Below, in pieces: positions 47,922 through 56,552 of a DNA stretch of 64,000 nucleotides; within the stretch, counting starts at the first letter, position 1; each line of letters opens with the position of its first letter. Under the pieces are notes generated by a model. That model saw only the letters and a list, made by a program, of their open reading frames with translations. It was not told where the DNA came from and did no database searches. The position numbers and the translations under genes were made by a program. This stretch comes from Corynebacterium mustelae (GTDB lineage Bacteria; Actinomycetota; Actinomycetes; Mycobacteriales; Mycobacteriaceae), in NCBI RefSeq assembly GCF_001020985.1, contig NZ_CP011542.1, positions 372,001 to 436,000 of the forward strand. The letters are read 5' to 3'.

Positions 47922-48367
47922 CGCTTGCCGACGCTCACAACTGCGGCGAGTTCACTCTCCGCATGGTGTGGCTTACAAATCATTCAGCCGGGAGAACAGT
48001 GCAACCTGCCACGAGGTGGCTAAGTAGGGCAGGCACCTAAGAGCAACTCGACCTTTTCATGGTTTGGTGTTCGGTTTCGTGTCTTAGCGGACTTAAAAGT
48101 CGAGTTGGGTCTTTTCCACCGCGCTGACCACCATTTTCAGTGGGATATGCGAACCTGATTGAGGGAATAGGTAGTGCGGATAAGGAATGTGAGTACACCG
48201 AGCTCCCAATGTTCATGTGCTAGCTGTTCACCGCACTAGCCGCACTGTCGAAGTTGGGCAGGAGGTTAGCAAAATGGAAGTTCTAATACATGTTGCGGTT
48301 GTGCCCCAATAGAATCTATGAGAAAGTAGGAGCATTGCTTTAATAAAGGTTGTGGAGGTGAGCGGGC
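47922..48367. other. Non-coding gap with repeat copy 3
   Basis: About 450 bases after the rpoC terminator. It contains the third copy of the 64-bp repeat and no credible gene. Sequence TAAGTAGGG and CAGGCACC before the repeat is also found before copy 1, where about 27 extra bases separate the two blocks. Confidence 0.6.
48044..48107. repeat. 64-bp palindromic-ended repeat, copy 3
   Basis: CAACTCGACCT at the left and AAGTCGAGTTG at the right, exactly 64 bases like the other two. The core is more diverged (TTTCATGGTTTGGTGTTCGG, then TTTCGTGTCTTAGCGG). It is 40 kb from copies 1 and 2. Confidence 0.8.
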
Positions 48368-48550
48368 ATGTGGCAGAAAGTCAAGTCAATCGCACAATGG
48401 CTGGGAATTGTGCTTTTTTGTGTGATGCTCACGACCAAGACTACCGGTAGCTTTGATTATCTATGGATATCAGCTGCATTGTTTTTCTTCTTAGCCGTGC
48501 CGACATTCGTGGAGTGGGTCGCTAAAACTAGGCGAGCGGCGCAAAGCTAA
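48368..48550 (+). CDS. Small two-helix membrane protein
   Basis: 60 residues with GGAGGTGAG before the ATG, so probably translated. Two hydrophobic segments: about 11-21 (WLGIVLFCVML) and 32-50 (LWISAALFFFLAVPTFVEW). Basic ends. It ends 24 bases before the EEP-family gene and may share its transcript. Function unknown. Confidence 0.7.
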   Translation: MWQKVKSIAQWLGIVLFCVMLTTKTTGSFDYLWISAALFFFLAVPTFVEWVAKTRRAAQS

Positions 48551-48574
48551 GCGCTCGTGGCGGATTCCAGATAG

Positions 48575-49378
48575 ATGCTACGTGTTCTCACCTTAAACAT
48601 CGGCCGCCCCTCGGCGCAGCGGGCCAAGCAGCTCATCGGTTGGCTGAATGCTCACCCGGCGGATGTCACGGTGTTGACCGAATTCTCTGATTCGCCTGGC
48701 AGTGCTCTTCTGCGCCAGACTTATGAAAATGCTGGCTACCATGTCTCGGTTTCGTCGCCTGACACACCTAAGCGCGGGGTCGCCATCATCACTGCAGCCG
48801 CACCGGTGGATGTTCGGCACAGTGAGCTCTTGGGGGAGCGGGCACTAAGCGTAATCGTGGATACTGCTGTCGGGCCAGTGGATGTTGTGGGCGTCTATGC
48901 CCCAAGTTCGGACCCGTCTGCCTCCGTGACCGGGGAGTCGCTAGACCGCAAACGCACATGGCTTGATGCGTTTTACCAGGTGTTATCGTATTCCGATCCG
49001 CAAACGATGCGGATTGTGGCGGGTGATCTCAATATCGCCGACCCGAGGAAAATAACCGCCCCGGATTGGCTGGCGGATTTCGAGCGGCGGTTCTTTACCA
49101 ATATGGAACGGTTAGGCCTTTATGATCTTTCCCCATTAGGTCCGACTGACCTGGAGTTTAGCTGGATCGGGCGCGGCGAACAGCAGCTTCGCTTTGATTA
49201 TGTTTTAGCAAGCCAGCATTTTCCGCCGTTGGTTGACCGTCACGAATACATCCACGATGTGCGGGAGTCTAAACTGGCGGATCATTCCGCGCTTTTTGTC
49301 GATCTTCGTATTGAAAAATCTGATTCCGTGGAACGAGATGAACTTAAGATCCCGGGCGAACAATTGTCGATTTTCTAA
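48575..49378 (+). CDS. Endonuclease/exonuclease/phosphatase family hydrolase
   Basis: 267 residues. The EEP fold residues are all visible: Asn8 in LTLNIGRPS, Glu35-region in TVLTEFSD, GDLNIADP, DYVLASQHF and the final ADHSALFVDL with the Asp-His pair. Metal-dependent cleavage of a phosphodiester (DNA, RNA or a small substrate) is expected. The length and the DWLADFERRFF / DLEFSWIGRG pattern are closest to exonuclease III-like members, but the substrate cannot be told. No signal peptide. It ends next to the convergent nrdG. Confidence 0.85.
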   Translation: MLRVLTLNIGRPSAQRAKQLIGWLNAHPADVTVLTEFSDSPGSALLRQTYENAGYHVSVSSPDTPKRGVAIITAAAPVDVRHSELLGERALSVIVDTAVGPVDVVGVYAPSSDPSASVTGESLDRKRTWLDAFYQVLSYSDPQTMRIVAGDLNIADPRKITAPDWLADFERRFFTNMERLGLYDLSPLGPTDLEFSWIGRGEQQLRFDYVLASQHFPPLVDRHEYIHDVRESKLADHSALFVDLRIEKSDSVERDELKIPGEQLSIF

Positions 49379-50023
49379 TCAGATAAAACTACCGTCCATT
49401 CTGCGGGCCTGTTGGATAACAAGGTCGTGCCCGAGGTTGGTGAGGCGGCGTTGTAGCTCGGGTAGGTGTTTTTCCACCGCACCACCGCGCCAGACGGTGG
49501 TGCGCACCTGGAGCGGCACCTCGGCGCGGCTGAGTGCGGCAAGTGAATCCCACACCCGATTCGCCGCTGTGGCGTGAATGCCGGTGACCTCGTACATGTC
49601 CTTAGGTAGTGCCTTGATGTCGAGTCCTACCCAGTCGGGTGTGGTTTCGGGGCGGGCTAGGAGCGCGGTTATCACCTGTGGCCGGTAGCCGCAGGTGTGC
49701 AGTCCAATGGGGAACCCGGCTGCATGGCTTGCGGCGATTGCGTCGCCAAGCCCGGAAACGGCGGTTGGTTCGCCGCCGGAGATGACGAGGGCGTCGATAA
49801 GTTTGCGGCGTGTCGTCGCTACGGCGAGCACGTCGTCGAAGTTATAGGCGGCGGGTGCGAATGGTTGCAGCTGTGGATTGTGGCAGTAGAAACACCGCAA
49901 GGGGCAGCCTTGGGTGAATGCGGTGACGGTGATTTTCCCTGGCCAGTCGGTGACGGAGAACGGAATAATACCTGCTACCGGAAGCGGGTTAGGCGAAGGT
50001 TTCGCTGAAATAGCGGCGTTCAT
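49379..50023 (-). CDS. nrdG: NrdG, anaerobic RNR activating enzyme
   Basis: 214 residues from ATG 50023; the frame is open far upstream but that part is nrdD's shadow. Radical-SAM cluster motif CPLRCFYC (Cys-x3-Cys-x2-Cys) preceded by WPGKITVTAFTQG, then ISGGEPTAV, the SAM-binding GGEP. It generates the glycyl radical in NrdD using SAM and a 4Fe-4S cluster under anaerobic conditions. It overlaps the 3' end of nrdD by 35 bases, so translation is coupled. The family is often annotated as pyruvate-formate-lyase activating-like; context decides for NrdG. Confidence 0.93.
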   Translation of the reverse strand: MNAAISAKPSPNPLPVAGIIPFSVTDWPGKITVTAFTQGCPLRCFYCHNPQLQPFAPAAYNFDDVLAVATTRRKLIDALVISGGEPTAVSGLGDAIAASHAAGFPIGLHTCGYRPQVITALLARPETTPDWVGLDIKALPKDMYEVTGIHATAANRVWDSLAALSRAEVPLQVRTTVWRGGAVEKHLPELQRRLTNLGHDLVIQQARRMDGSFI

Positions 50024-51815
50024 GAAACTCGCCTTTCTTTCCGATATTGAAGCTTTGCACGGGACGGAAGTATCCCATGACCCGGGTCCACATTTCAGTT
50101 TCGGCGGCACAGTCCGGGCAGGTGGGGTGTTCGCCGGAGATATAGCCGTGGTTAGGGCAAATGGAATAGGTCGGGGTGATGGTGATGTACGGCAGCTGGT
50201 AGTTTTCCAGGGCGCGTCGCACCAGTTTGGCGCAGGCGATGCCGTCAGACATGGCCGCCCCCATGTAGAGGTGCAGCACGGTACCGCCTGTGTATTTGGT
50301 TTGTAGTTCGTCTTGGTGTTCCAGGGCGACAAACGGGTCGGGGGTATAAGCAACGGGCAGCTGGGAGGAATTTGTGTAATACGGTTGGCTGTCGCTGCCG
50401 GCGTGCACAATGTCGGGGAAGCGGGCGATGTCTTCTTTGGCAAACCGGTAGGTGGTGCCTTCCGCCGGGGTTGCTTCCAGGTTATATAGGTGCCCGGTTG
50501 CTTCTTGGGCGGCGGTCAGTCGCCGGTTAATGTGGTCGAGTAGCCGGGTGACTAGTTGTTTTCCTTCCTTGTTAGTGATGTCGAGGCGGTCGCTAAAGAA
50601 GTTGCGCACCATTTCGTTGCAGCCGTTGACGCCGATCGTCGAAAAGTGGTTGTCTAAGCTGGGCAGCCACCGGGCGGTATAGGGGTACAACCCGGCATCG
50701 AGATTGCGTGCGACGAATTCCCGCCGACGTTCCAGGGTGTCAACGGCAATGTCAATGAGCTTGTCGACGCTGGCAAGAAGTCCCGGCTCGTCGCCTGCAT
50801 GCAGGTATCCTAGCCGTGCGCAATTAAGGGTGACTACTCCGATAGAACCGGTTAATTCGGCCGAGCCAAATAAGCCATTGCCGCGTTTGAGAAGTTCGCG
50901 CATATCTAATTGCAATCGGCAGCACATGGAGCGGATCATGCCTGGATCAAGGTCTGAATTAATAAAATTTTGGAAATACGGCAGGCCGTATCGTGCGGTC
51001 ATGGTGAATAGTGCCTGTGCATTGGGGCTATCCCAATTGAAGTCCTTGGTGATGTTATAGGTGGGTATCGGAAAGGTAAACGGCCGCCCGTCGGCGTCGC
51101 CGTTAGAGAGCACCTCAATGAAGGCGCGGTTGATCAAATCCATTTCGGGTTGGAGGTCGCCGTAGTAGAAATTTTGGGGCTCATCACCAATAAAAGGCAC
51201 TTGGTCGCGCAGGTCGGCGGGGCAAGTCCAGTCGAAGGTGAGATTAGTAAATGGAGTTTGGGTTCCCCACCGCGACGGGACGTTGAGATTGAAAACAAAT
51301 TCTTGGATCACCTGCAACACATCGCTGTACCGCAGACTATCGAGCCGAACGAAGGGAGCCATGTAGGTATCAAACGAACTGAAAGCCTGCGCACCAGCCC
51401 ATTCGTTTTGCAAAGTCCCGAGGAAATTGACCACTTGGCCGCAGGCGGAACTAAAATGCTTCGGTGGCGCGGAAGCAATGGTACCGGGCACCCCGTTGAA
51501 TCCTTGTTCGAGTAGTTGTCGCAGTGACCACCCGGCGCAATAGCCTGAAAGCATATCCAAATCGTGGATGTGAATGTCGCCGTTGCGATGGGCGGTGTTA
51601 GCGGCGGGGGAGAAGACTTCATCAAGGAAGTAGTTGGCCATTGCTTTTCCGGCGGTATTGAGAATCAATCCGCCTAGGCTATAGCCCTGATTGGCGTTTG
51701 CGTTGATCCGCCAGTCAGAGTGGGACAGGTAGTCGTTGATGCTGGTGCTGCTTTCCCGGAGGTTGTGTCCGGCGGGGGTCATGGAGTGGGTGGCGTGTGG
51801 CTTCATGGTTGTCAT
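49989..51815 (-). CDS. nrdD: NrdD, anaerobic ribonucleoside-triphosphate reductase
   Basis: 608 residues from ATG 51815 (GGTGGA upstream). Longer in-frame starts would run through the NrdR boxes and are rejected. Marks: INANANQGYSLGGLILN, HIHDLDMLSGYCAGWSLRQL, SSACGQVVNFLGTLQNEWAG, TLNCARLGY, a four-cysteine zinc site (CPNHGY ... CPDC) and the glycyl-radical site RVMGYFRP followed by GKKGEFHERRYF. It reduces NTPs to dNTPs without oxygen, implying growth under anaerobic conditions. The ATP-cone common at the N-terminus of other NrdD proteins is absent here. Operon with nrdG. Confidence 0.93.
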   Translation of the reverse strand: MTTMKPHATHSMTPAGHNLRESSTSINDYLSHSDWRINANANQGYSLGGLILNTAGKAMANYFLDEVFSPAANTAHRNGDIHIHDLDMLSGYCAGWSLRQLLEQGFNGVPGTIASAPPKHFSSACGQVVNFLGTLQNEWAGAQAFSSFDTYMAPFVRLDSLRYSDVLQVIQEFVFNLNVPSRWGTQTPFTNLTFDWTCPADLRDQVPFIGDEPQNFYYGDLQPEMDLINRAFIEVLSNGDADGRPFTFPIPTYNITKDFNWDSPNAQALFTMTARYGLPYFQNFINSDLDPGMIRSMCCRLQLDMRELLKRGNGLFGSAELTGSIGVVTLNCARLGYLHAGDEPGLLASVDKLIDIAVDTLERRREFVARNLDAGLYPYTARWLPSLDNHFSTIGVNGCNEMVRNFFSDRLDITNKEGKQLVTRLLDHINRRLTAAQEATGHLYNLEATPAEGTTYRFAKEDIARFPDIVHAGSDSQPYYTNSSQLPVAYTPDPFVALEHQDELQTKYTGGTVLHLYMGAAMSDGIACAKLVRRALENYQLPYITITPTYSICPNHGYISGEHPTCPDCAAETEMWTRVMGYFRPVQSFNIGKKGEFHERRYFSETFA

Positions 51816-51849
51816 GCCGTCCACCATAATGGCAACCAAACGAAAAGTG

Positions 51850-51896
51850 GCACAACATATTCCACTGAAAATGCCGTTGAATACTACATATTGTGT
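51850..51896 (-). promoter_or_regulatory. Two tandem candidate NrdR boxes
   Basis: GCACAACATATTCCAC (51850-51865) and ATACTACATATTGTGT (51881-51896) share ACxACATATT and are 31 bases apart, three helical turns. This is the arrangement known for NrdR repressor boxes (consensus near ACACTATATATTGTGT). They lie 35-81 bases upstream of nrdD. The second box matches well, the first only in its core. Confidence 0.65.
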
Positions 51897-52075
51897 TTGT
51901 TGACGATGTTCCCGCTGGGGTGTGCCCCTAGATATTGCGCCAGTGGGATTTCTTACACCGGTGTCATTCGTGTCCAATATGCAGGCGCCATTCATACCTA
52001 AGCAGTGTGCGCCCACGGTATTTCATACCCCAGGTCGATCCGAAGCAGACCCGACACTGACTAAGCTCTGCTGGT

Positions 52076-53377
52076 ATGGCCGCCACCTACACCGAAACAG
52101 AAACCAAACGGACGCTTCCGTGGTGGAAAGACTCCAACCTGGTTCTGCAATTAGTCTTCCAAACTTTTATCGCCGTGTTTCTACTGTTCTTTGCCTCCGC
52201 CAACAAAGTAGAAGACGAAACCGGGTCTGAATCGTTACTCATCTTCCCATCGATTGCAGACGATAGTTGGATTATCACAACCAGCTTGGTTTTCTTATAC
52301 CTAGGTTCTGCTTTGTGTTATTTCGGGGTTATCGTCGAACGATTCCGGCCAGAAGGTGGCCTATTCATGGTGTTTATCGGCGGCATTTTATTGATCTTGA
52401 CGCTGCGTTTCGTTCATCCAATCGGGTTCATTCTTATCTGCCACCAAGCATGGTTTGTCGCGGCCCACACACACCGACGACGTGCATTGTGGACAACTTT
52501 GTTGTATTTGTCCGCATCGCTTGGGGTTGTGTTCTTGCTGGTCATACCTACCTATAGTTTCAGTGTTCATTTCGAGGAAGTTACAAGCTTTAGCGATTGG
52601 ATTTTTAATCCCCTCAACCTCGGCATGACCATCATGTCTTTTGCGATGATCTATCTCGCCATCGCACTATTTTGGCAATACGGCAAAAACACCAGACGCA
52701 GCATGCTCAAAATCCAAGCGCTCCAAGACCGCGCGGAATACGCCGCCGTTGCTGAACGCAACCGCATCGCCCGCGAAATGCATGACATTGTGGCGCATTC
52801 GCTCACCGTCATGATCGCCCAGGCCGACGGAGGCAGGTTCGCCGGGCAAAAAGACTCCGCCAAAGCCTTGCAGGCGCTAAGCACGATCTCTGAGGTGGGG
52901 CGCGACGCGCTGGGACAAATGCGGTCCCTGCTCAGCGTCCTGCGCGATGACCAAAACCCCGACCGCTCGCTCGGAGTGGACGGTGGGATAACCGGGATCG
53001 ACGACCTGGTACGCGAAGCCCGGCGCGCCGGTGCGGAGGTCGACTACACGGAGACAGGAACTCCACAGAACCTAGCGGCGTCGATAAACTTAAGCGTGTA
53101 CCGAATCGTGCAGGAAGCACTCACCAATGTGCTCAAACACGCAGGATCAGTCCCCGTCACGGTCACACTACGGTGGCCCGAACCGCAGGATAGCCAAGAA
53201 CTTCGTATCGTGGTGAGCAATATCAACGGTGTGGGCCTGGTAGAAACCGAAAGTGAACTGCCCGGCCGAGGGCTGATCGGCATAGCAGAACGAGCAAAAC
53301 TCCATGGAGGTACAGCCTCCTGGGGGCAATACGGCGATAATTGGCGCGTAGAAGTCACGTTGCCGCTAACCAGTTAA
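52076..53377 (+). CDS. Sensor histidine kinase (NarL/LiaS type)
   Basis: 433 residues. Six hydrophobic segments in the first about 205 residues, then a short coiled linker, the HisKA_3 dimerisation domain with the phospho-acceptor His236 in REMHDIVAHSLTVM, and a C-terminal ATPase domain (VYRIVQEALTNVLKHAG, GRGLIGIAERAKLHGG). With no large external loop it probably senses a signal in the membrane, such as an antibiotic or lipid perturbation. It leads a four-gene operon with a response regulator and an ABC exporter. Confidence 0.93.
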   Translation: MAATYTETETKRTLPWWKDSNLVLQLVFQTFIAVFLLFFASANKVEDETGSESLLIFPSIADDSWIITTSLVFLYLGSALCYFGVIVERFRPEGGLFMVFIGGILLILTLRFVHPIGFILICHQAWFVAAHTHRRRALWTTLLYLSASLGVVFLLVIPTYSFSVHFEEVTSFSDWIFNPLNLGMTIMSFAMIYLAIALFWQYGKNTRRSMLKIQALQDRAEYAAVAERNRIAREMHDIVAHSLTVMIAQADGGRFAGQKDSAKALQALSTISEVGRDALGQMRSLLSVLRDDQNPDRSLGVDGGITGIDDLVREARRAGAEVDYTETGTPQNLAASINLSVYRIVQEALTNVLKHAGSVPVTVTLRWPEPQDSQELRIVVSNINGVGLVETESELPGRGLIGIAERAKLHGGTASWGQYGDNWRVEVTLPLTS

Positions 53378-53402
53378 ACCGAAAAAAGAAACGAGGCTAA
53401 TC

Positions 53403-54110
53403 GTGTATCGCGTAGGGCTTGTCGACGATCAACAGCTAGTGCGCGCCGGGTTTTCCATGGTGCTGGGATCCCAAGACGACATTGAGGTCGCCTGGGAGGC
53501 AAGTGACGGTGCCGAAGCCGTTGAACTAGCCGCCAGCAACCCGGTGGATGTTATTTTTATGGATATTCAAATGCCGGTGCTCAATGGGATCGAAGCTACC
53601 AAAGAGCTCATTGCACGCAAACAACTATCACCACATGGGACACCAACCCGGATAGTCGTTTTGACGACTTTCGATACGGATAACTACGTGGTTAGTTCAA
53701 TAGAAGCAGGAGCTTCCGGGTTTCTACTCAAAGATACTTCACCGGAGGAACTGATCAGTGCGGTATACAATGTGGGTGAATCAGCGGCAGTCATTTCACC
53801 AGCCGCCACCGCAAAGCTATTTAGCCACTTACGGCATCAACAGCCACCAGCGACTGGGGTGGCTGCGGGGACGAAGGACAATACCCTCGCGTTGCTCAAT
53901 CATTGTTTGCCAGACCCTCTTACCGCACGGGAAGCGGAGATTCTGGTGCTCATAACCCACGGGAAATCGAATACTGAGATTGCTGATGAGCTATTTATTT
54001 CGCTACCAACCGTGAAAACTCACGTTGGGCGGATTCTCGCCAAAACCAATTCCCGAGATCGGGTACATGCGGTGCTATTTGCCATTAAAAACGGAGTGAT
54101 TCCAGAATGA
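53403..54110 (+). CDS. LuxR-type response regulator
   Basis: 235 residues, GTG start 25 bases after the kinase. Receiver domain 1-120 with Asp54 in IFMDIQMPVLNG and Lys in FLLKDTSPEEL. A linker of about 40 residues follows, then a LuxR helix-turn-helix (LTAREAEILVLITHGKSNTE, ISLPTVKTHVGRIL). It pairs with the upstream kinase and overlaps the ABC ATPase gene by 4 bases (ATGA), so it likely controls this operon. It contains GCTTGTCGACG at 53417-53427. Confidence 0.94.
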   Translation: MYRVGLVDDQQLVRAGFSMVLGSQDDIEVAWEASDGAEAVELAASNPVDVIFMDIQMPVLNGIEATKELIARKQLSPHGTPTRIVVLTTFDTDNYVVSSIEAGASGFLLKDTSPEELISAVYNVGESAAVISPAATAKLFSHLRHQQPPATGVAAGTKDNTLALLNHCLPDPLTAREAEILVLITHGKSNTEIADELFISLPTVKTHVGRILAKTNSRDRVHAVLFAIKNGVIPE

Positions 54111-55087
54111 TCATTGTTGATAACCTCACCAAGAAATATGGTACACATACGGCTGTATCTCATTTGAGTTTTACCGTCCCAGACGGCCAAGTCACTGGTT
54201 TCCTAGGGCCTAATGGCTCCGGAAAATCAACCACCATGCGTTGCATTTTAGGCCTAGATAAACCAACTGCAGGTGCCGCAACTTTTCATGGTGCGTACTA
54301 TGATGGGCCGTTCGCAGAATTGGAGAGAAAGCCAAAAGTAGCAGGCGCAATCATCGATACATCATGGTTCCATCCGGCCCGTAGTGGACGCAATCATTTA
54401 AAAGTCATCGCGCGGGGCGCAGGTATTAGTGATAATCGGGTAGAAGAATGCTTAGCAATTGTTGGGATGACTGATGCTGGTGATAAAAAACTCGGTGGGT
54501 ACTCACTTGGGATGAAACAACGGATTGGAGTAGCCGCTGCGCTTCTAGGCAACCCGCAACACCTCATTCTTGATGAACCAATCAATGGCCTTGATCCGGC
54601 TGGGGTTAACTGGATGCGTACCACTATTCGACGCTTCGCCGAGGAAGGCAGGGCGGTTTTAGTATCGTCGCATCTACTAGCAGAAATGGAACAAACAGCT
54701 GACCGGATTGTCGTCATCGGTAAAGGTCACATGGTAGGGGAATATTCCATGTCGGAATTCCTTTCCGGCGGAACCACCGTACATGTTGAAAGTCCACAGG
54801 CGGAACAACTCGCAGCTGCACTGACCACAGCAAATCTTGCCCCAGTCTCAGGTTCGCTGCCCAATACCATTATTGTTCCGCTAAACCCCAAAGTTACCGA
54901 AGCACAGCTGCGGCACCAGATTGCACAGATTGCATGCGATTCAGGTTGTCTAGTCACTCGGTTGCAACCAGTCCATGACAATCTTGAACAACGATATTTG
55001 GCAGCCACCGCACAGTGGCAGGAATTCCGTGCTGGTTCTAGTGCTGCCAACCAGCAAAAGAGCACTCGTGAAGGAGGACTGGCATGA
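54107..55087 (+). CDS. ABC exporter ATP-binding protein
   Basis: 326 residues. Walker A GPNGSGKST, signature GYSLGMKQRIGVAAAL (SLGMK variant, typical of DrrA/BcrA-type exporters), Walker B HLILDEPINGLDP. A C-terminal domain of about 110 residues follows the ATPase. It overlaps both the regulator and the permease by 4 bases (ATGA), so the operon is tightly coupled. Export of an antimicrobial or lipid-like compound is a reasonable guess given the neighbouring two-component system. Confidence 0.92.
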   Translation: MIIVDNLTKKYGTHTAVSHLSFTVPDGQVTGFLGPNGSGKSTTMRCILGLDKPTAGAATFHGAYYDGPFAELERKPKVAGAIIDTSWFHPARSGRNHLKVIARGAGISDNRVEECLAIVGMTDAGDKKLGGYSLGMKQRIGVAAALLGNPQHLILDEPINGLDPAGVNWMRTTIRRFAEEGRAVLVSSHLLAEMEQTADRIVVIGKGHMVGEYSMSEFLSGGTTVHVESPQAEQLAAALTTANLAPVSGSLPNTIIVPLNPKVTEAQLRHQIAQIACDSGCLVTRLQPVHDNLEQRYLAATAQWQEFRAGSSAANQQKSTREGGLA

Positions 55088-55857
55088 CCACATTTGTATC
55101 CGCACTACGCGCAGAAATATTAAAATTTAGCAGTCTCACAGCCACCTGGGTGTATCTGGTTTTCATGGTCATCGTTATCCCAATACCGGTGATAGTCATG
55201 AGTGTTTTTGCCGAGCCACCATTTGGCTACAGCTGGGAAGAACTGCTGATCGGTGTCACCATGTTTGATCTCATCGCGGTAATTTTCATTGGGGCCAGTA
55301 CCGCAGGTGAAGTCGAAAATGGCATGAATGCGCATAGCTTTCTCAGCCAGAAAAACCGCGCAGTGTGGCTTAGCGCGCGGTTTCTCATAGGGCTTGGCAC
55401 CATTTTCGCTGCGTTGATAATCAGCATCCTGCTATCGGTAGTAACCCAATTAGTGCTCAGTGATAAACAGCTAAACTTATCCGACCCCACCACGCTCATA
55501 TTTCATATCGGATCTGTGACTATCATGGCGATTTCTGCCATCAGTCTGGCGGTGGCATCTCGATCCAAAGTAGTGGCGATAGCGGTGCCTATCCTGACGT
55601 TTCAGGTATTCGAGCCAATTTTTACAGTAGTCGCCGGATTACACAGCAACCTCACGTGGCTATCCTGGTTTTTACCGTTGGAACGCATGCAACAAATCGC
55701 TACTGTCATATCGCACCCGTCCGTGGCCAAAACCCCCACGGGATGGAACCTGGGTAACCTGCAACCTATGTGGTTTAACATCCTGGTGGTTTTAGCATGG
55801 ATCATTGCCTTGTTTGTTTTGGGTTTTTGGACAAACAAGCGACGTGATATTCGCTAG
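55084..55857 (+). CDS. ABC-2 type permease
   Basis: 257 residues, six predicted membrane segments, starting inside the ATPase gene's stop. The N-terminal amphipathic part TTFVSALRAEILKFSSLTAT and the external loop after the first helix are typical of ABC-2 permeases. It forms the membrane part of the exporter. It ends convergent with, and overlapping by 4 bases, the macro-like gene. Confidence 0.9.
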   Translation: MTTFVSALRAEILKFSSLTATWVYLVFMVIVIPIPVIVMSVFAEPPFGYSWEELLIGVTMFDLIAVIFIGASTAGEVENGMNAHSFLSQKNRAVWLSARFLIGLGTIFAALIISILLSVVTQLVLSDKQLNLSDPTTLIFHIGSVTIMAISAISLAVASRSKVVAIAVPILTFQVFEPIFTVVAGLHSNLTWLSWFLPLERMQQIATVISHPSVAKTPTGWNLGNLQPMWFNILVVLAWIIALFVLGFWTNKRRDIR

Positions 55858-56240
55858 TGCCTCTCGGTCGCAGCGAGGATTTCCACCCACTCTGGTGGTA
55901 ACCGACAATTATCTGGGGCCTTAGCAAATAGTGGCGCCATGTCCGTATGGCTTAGCCCCGCTAGCCCAGTACCAAGCGCGGTGACGAAAAACCGCATATC
56001 TGGGTTGGATCGCGCAAAATCAATGAACCGATCCACATAGGTGCGAATCCGATCAATGCTTAGTGTAGTGATCGTTTTATCTTTGGTGGGGATAGCGAAT
56101 GACTGGCCTTGTAAACCAAAGCCGCAGCCACGTACAGCACCGTAGTTTTTTACAGCATGCAGCGCCGCACCCTTACCGTGGCGGCCAGCCTCATTGCTGC
56201 CAAAAACGAAAATTTCGCCTACGGAAATCTCATGTGTCAT
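55854..56240 (-). CDS. Macro-like, phage-associated family protein
   Basis: 128 residues with AGGAGG upstream of the ATG. The start VGEIFVFGSNEAGRHGKGAA, the middle GLQGQSFAIPTKD and the end DMAPLFAKAPDNCRLPPEW match a small family of macro-domain-like proteins often found in phages (A1S_2505-type non-structural proteins). Macro domains bind ADP-ribose-type nucleotides, and the Gly-rich FVTALGTGLAG would fit the binding loop. No other phage gene is nearby, so it is a solitary domesticated or recently acquired gene. Confidence 0.8.
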   Translation of the reverse strand: MTHEISVGEIFVFGSNEAGRHGKGAALHAVKNYGAVRGCGFGLQGQSFAIPTKDKTITTLSIDRIRTYVDRFIDFARSNPDMRFFVTALGTGLAGLSHTDMAPLFAKAPDNCRLPPEWVEILAATERH

Positions 56241-56552
56241 GGATCAAACCTCCTTGTGCGATTTTCCATCTCATCTGGTGGTTTTCACCTTAACAACTGG
56301 GCATGACATGAGAAGTTGAATCACGGATCCCTTCGTGCTTGACGACGATTTTTCTAGCGGCGCGGTGTTTTCGTTATGTGGGATTACCCTAGCGGCTAGC
56401 ACGCCTAACGGTGTTGTTCGGGGCGAATGCGTGAAATAGGGGAGTGAGACTGAAAAGTAAAAAGCCTGCCGAGTCGTAGATGGCTGGGTAGTATCGAAAA
56501 ACGTCAATCGGAAACTGTGCAAAATCGTAGAAATAAGTTGAGGATCGGATGT

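Noticed and set aside
49379..50443. A longer nrdG reading back to 50443
   Set aside because: The first 140 codons lie inside nrdD in another frame and are rich in Pro/Thr without homology; the family start is at 50023.
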